The notes beneath the pieces were generated by a model. The model ran no database searches. It was given only the letters and a program-made list of their open reading frames with translations, and had not been told where the DNA came from. Below, piece after piece: positions 5,896 to 6,819 of a stretch of 6,819 nucleotides of DNA. A program made the translations under genes and the position numbers. Position 1 is the first letter of the stretch. The number at the start of each line of letters is the position of its first letter. This DNA comes from Pseudobdellovibrionaceae bacterium (GTDB taxonomy: Bacteria > Bdellovibrionota > Bdellovibrionia > Bdellovibrionales > Bdellovibrionaceae), in the NCBI GenBank assembly GCA_014376325.1, contig JACMRP010000370.1:1-6819 (forward strand). The letters run 5' to 3'.

Positions 5896-5903
5896 AAGGA
5901 AGG
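5896..5903 (+). promoter_or_regulatory. strong ribosome binding site of the thiolase gene
   Basis: AAGGAAGG lies six bases before ATG 5910. A second ATG at 5906, in another frame, meets a stop after nine codons. The spacing and the thiolase reading both select 5910 as the real start. Confidence 0.75.
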
Positions 5904-5909
5904 TAATGA

Positions 5910-6819
5910 ATGAGTTTGCAGAAGAATCCACGTGATGTGGTGATTGTTGAAGGCGTGCGCACGCCTTTCGCGAAAGCCGGAACAAAATTAAAATCTATCC
6001 ATCCTGCAGAGCTAGGGAAGTTAGCTTTGAAAGAGCTCATCGCGAAGTCCAATTTGGACGTGAACTCCGTGGACGAAGTGATCATCGGCAATACCGGAAA
6101 CCCTGTCGACGCCGTGAATATTGCACGCGTTGTGGCACTCGGTGCGGGCGTTCCGCAAAAAGTTTCTGCCTATACCGTGCATCGTAATTGCGCCTCCGCG
6201 ATGGAAAGTTTGTCCAACGGTTTTGAGAAAATCAAATCCGGAACGATGGACGTGGTTCTTGCGGGCGGTACCGAAAACATGTCGCAGATGCCGACCTTGT
6301 TGCCATCGCGCATTCAAGCCTTATTCGACAAATTATTTTTAGCGAAAGGTCCTAAGCAAGCATTGCCCCTGCTGTGGCAGCTTTTCAAAGCGGACATGAA
6401 ACAGATCCGCGCTTTGCTGCAAGGAAACTTCCGGGACGAATACTTTCCGGTGATTTCGGTCATGCAAGGTTTAACCGACCCTTTTGTCGGCATCAACATG
6501 GGGCAGACGGCAGAGATCTTGGCAAAAGAGTGGGGCCTCAGCCGCCAGACCCAAGATGAATTTGCGCTTCGTTCGCACAAATTGGCCAGCGCTGCAAAAG
6601 ACAAATTGAAAGAAGAAATGACTTCGATTTATCTCTCTCCGGATTACAAAGAAGTGATCTCGGAAGACATCGGACCGCGCGATACCCAGACGATGGAAGC
6701 GCTCGCGAAGCTAAAACCTTTTTTCGACAAACAGACCGGCACGATCACGGCGGGGAACTCTTGCCCGATCACCGATGGTGCGGCGATGATGCTTCTGATG
6801 TCTCGTGAAAAAGCCGAAG
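5910..6819 (+). CDS. acetyl-CoA C-acyltransferase (thiolase), FadI-like, 3'-truncated by window
   Basis: Thiolytic cleavage of 3-ketoacyl-CoA to acetyl-CoA and a shortened acyl-CoA in beta-oxidation, or the reverse condensation. 303 codons are visible; the family is about 390-440 residues, so the last quarter, with the GHP and CxG active-site motifs, lies beyond the window. It begins MSLQKNPRDVVIVEGVRTPF, typical of thiolase N-termini. The nucleophilic cysteine is Cys94 in TVHRNCASAMES, followed by LAGGTENMSQMP (118-128), INMGQTAE (195-202), and the thiolase block TAGNSCPITDGAA (280-292). Residues about 130-190 form a long hydrophobic and basic loop (SRIQALFDKLFLAKG, LLWQLFKADMKQIR) placed like the loop of FadI/HADHB-type subunits of the fatty-acid oxidation complex, which suggests a membrane-associated trifunctional-type partner. 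The corresponding FadJ-like gene may lie just downstream, but that is not visible. It is divergent from maeB and has a strong ribosome site. Confidence 0.92.
   Translation, partial: MSLQKNPRDVVIVEGVRTPFAKAGTKLKSIHPAELGKLALKELIAKSNLDVNSVDEVIIGNTGNPVDAVNIARVVALGAGVPQKVSAYTVHRNCASAMESLSNGFEKIKSGTMDVVLAGGTENMSQMPTLLPSRIQALFDKLFLAKGPKQALPLLWQLFKADMKQIRALLQGNFRDEYFPVISVMQGLTDPFVGINMGQTAEILAKEWGLSRQTQDEFALRSHKLASAAKDKLKEEMTSIYLSPDYKEVISEDIGPRDTQTMEALAKLKPFFDKQTGTITAGNSCPITDGAAMMLLMSREKAE

Noticed and set aside
5906..5935. ATG at 5906 as thiolase start
   Set aside because: It is in a different frame and meets TGA after nine codons; ATG 5910 gives the thiolase and has proper ribosome-site spacing.
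6021..6604. Minus-strand frames antisense to the thiolase
   Set aside because: They are shadows of the conserved thiolase coding sequence, without domains or start signals.

Overview
The window looks like a chromosomal stretch from a mid-GC Gram-negative bacterium, plausibly a Bdellovibrionota (Bdellovibrio-like) or related 'deltaproteobacterial' lineage. The evidence is indirect: a MaeB-type malic enzyme fused to a phosphotransacetylase-like domain, a lipoprotein with an LAGC lipobox, a compact layout and a FadI-like thiolase. No rRNA or other taxonomic marker is present, so the assignment is an inference.

Left, plus strand (about 2-1477): the C-terminal part, or all, of a protein ending in an R-S-E type ADP-ribosyltransferase domain. 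Its frame is open to the window edge, so it is probably 5'-truncated. After a roughly 200-base gap come two tiny membrane-associated genes of unknown role. The first is a short lipoprotein with a sigma70-like promoter lying almost on its start codon. The second, coupled through a TAATG stop/start overlap, is a 90-residue protein with a CxxC/CxxH metal-binding-like knuckle and one transmembrane helix.

Centre, minus strand (5750 down to 1483): three co-directional genes that read like one transcription unit. They are maeB (NADP-type malic enzyme), then an OmpR/PhoB-family response regulator, then a five-transmembrane sensor histidine kinase with a TTG start. The maeB-regulator junction holds two perfect inverted repeats, one in the last codons of maeB and one just ahead of the favoured regulator start. 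The kinase ends tail-to-tail with the metal-knuckle gene, five bases apart.

Right: a 159-base divergent intergenic region with a candidate promoter in each direction separates maeB from a FadI-like acetyl-CoA acyltransferase (thiolase) on the plus strand, which runs off the right edge. Together the right half suggests central acetyl-CoA/pyruvate metabolism: beta-oxidation thiolase producing acetyl-CoA, and malic enzyme supplying pyruvate and NADPH, possibly sensed by its PTA-like domain. The two-component system may be co-transcribed with maeB.

The most unusual content is the putative ADP-ribosyltransferase at the left edge and the undescribed lipoprotein/metal-knuckle pair. No CRISPR array, tRNA, rRNA or intact insertion sequence was seen.
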